Of a DNA stretch of 6,653 bases, positions 5,930 to 6,653 are shown in pieces (the stretch's first letter is position 1; each line of letters opens with the position of its first letter). The notes beneath the pieces were generated by a model that had not been told where the DNA came from, did no database searches, and saw only the letters and a program-made list of their open reading frames with translations. This DNA is from Thermoprotei archaeon. Lineage in GTDB: Archaea; Thermoproteota; Methanomethylicia; Nezhaarchaeales; WYZ-LMO8. The stretch is from positions 1 through 6,653 of the forward strand of contig QMSF01000052.1 of NCBI GenBank assembly GCA_003649565.1, given 5' to 3'. Both the position numbers and the translations under genes were made by a program.

Positions 5930-6306
5930 AAGTTAAAAGCGGTTAACAAGCTCCATGAACTCGCAGTAAAAGTCCTAGAGAACTTTAAAGATGAGCTAGC
6001 ACTATCACCTTACACCTTAACAGAGCTAAACATGCTATACATCTCAGGCAAAATCATAGTCGAAAACTACAGCGAACTACTCAAAATACTAAGAGAAGCC
6101 CTCCAATATCACGGCATTACCATAATGCCAGACTCCTCATTATATCATAACAAAGCCATGGAATTGCAGAGCACATACAACCTCAGCTACTTCGACAGCT
6201 ACATGCAGGCACAGCCATCATAGAGGATCAACCACTAATAAGCATGGACAAGAGATACTCGAAAATTATAGAGTTAAAGCACTTCAACCCAAGAAGGCTA
6301 ATCTAA
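5930..6306 (+). pseudogene. PIN-domain toxin remnant: N-terminus lost and frame broken
   Basis: From about 5930 one frame reads AVNKLHELAVKVLENF, then LSPYTLTELNML (the middle acidic Glu of a PIN domain), and ends its domain at NLSYFDSY before a false stop at 6221-6223. The next frame continues HAGTAIIEDQPLISMDKRYS to the stop at 6304-6306. Adding one base near 6202 gives FDSYHAGTAI and SMDKRYS, the usual third and fourth acidic positions of VapC-type proteins. The total is about 125 residues. The first strand with the catalytic Asp (LDTNV-type) is not found in any frame between 5837 and 5930; a peptide GISSPHYDIAKSLYND at 5861-5908 ends at a stop and might be a leftover. It is only distantly like the first toxin. 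The damage is greater than one error, so a decayed gene is likely. Confidence 0.68.
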
Positions 6307-6371
6307 AGGTCAGAGAGGTCTCCATACATCACACATCAGCACTTCGGGACACATCATCCCCAAGCACTCAA

Positions 6372-6653
6372 CTACTTCGGCTCACGCACTTTTAATTCTT
6401 CTGCCTCCAACCTCTCCTCCACAACCTCAGATCTTCGAACCTCATACTTCCTAACAACAGTGAGAGTAGCACTCTCACCCTTCTTCTTTAAAAGCTCGTC
6501 AACAGCCTCCTCACCCTCAAAGACCTTACCATTCTCCTCTAAAAGCAAGCCAATAGTCCTATTCTTCACATTAGCCAATAATCTAAAACGCCAACCACCA
6601 CTCTTAGGAATCATATAAACATATATGTAATCTCCATCAATATGCCTATCAAT
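6372..6653 (-). CDS. Unknown protein, C-terminal part (5' end beyond window)
   Basis: The minus-strand frame is open from the right edge to the TAG at 6372-6374; 93 codons are visible. I do not recognise it. The visible part begins IDRHIDGDYIYVYMIPKSGG, then WRFRLLANVKNRTIGLLLEE with a beta-like pattern, and ends in a highly charged helix (YEVRRSEVVEERLEAEELKV), probably a coiled coil or disordered tail. ATG at 6614 is possible as a start, but 13 more codons upstream read smoothly and no ribosome site is evident before it, so the gene very likely begins outside the window. It converges on the toxin remnant; 65 bases between them hold nothing I can name. Confidence 0.6.
   Translation of the reverse strand: MDRHIDGDYIYVYMIPKSGGWRFRLLANVKNRTIGLLLEENGKVFEGEEAVDELLKKKGESATLTVVRKYEVRRSEVVEERLEAEELKVREPK

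Overview
The window looks like a chromosomal segment of an archaeon, most likely a thermophilic Thermoproteota-type (crenarchaeal or related) lineage. The reasons are: a COG3357-type HTH/zinc-ribbon regulator; a glutamine synthetase of archaeal type; TTTAAA/TTTATA promoter boxes about 25 bases before starts; frequent GTG/TTG starts; GGAGG/GGTGA ribosome sites at internal genes; and a cluster of PIN-domain toxin-antitoxin genes. The lineage is an inference from these traits, not from a search.

Left part (1-2904). A TauE/SafE-type membrane permease (minus strand, cut by the window start) diverges from a small HTH/zinc-ribbon regulator. The regulator converges, with a 4-base overlap, on a minus-strand HAD-superfamily hydrolase. 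The hydrolase in turn diverges from a two-gene operon of unrecognised membrane proteins: a single-pass protein with a beta-rich outer domain, and a four-helix protein whose start overlaps it by 23 bases. Both divergent gaps contain one near-symmetrical TTTAAA-like box that could serve both directions.

Centre (2905-4833). An AT-rich gap carries a clear archaeal promoter (BRE/TATA near 3042-3058) for glnA, type I glutamine synthetase. Promoter and ribosome-site positions argue for the ATG at 3097 rather than the GTG at 3073. The gap after glnA (4573-4833) has no convincing gene but is unusually dense in inverted repeats and repeated CACCTCTTAA-like motifs.

Right part (4834-6653). Two related antitoxin-like genes (4834-5061 and 5600-5836, sharing an identical 27-base block) are each followed by a PIN-domain toxin gene. 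The antitoxin frames are open and both toxins are broken. The first lacks one base in an A-run near 5314-5318; the second lacks one base near 6202 and also its N-terminal strand with the first catalytic Asp. The likely story is two tandem VapBC-like modules whose toxins have decayed while the antitoxins persist; sequencing error at one or both sites is the main alternative. A minus-strand gene of unknown function enters from the right edge and ends at 6372. I saw no tRNA, rRNA, CRISPR array or insertion sequence.
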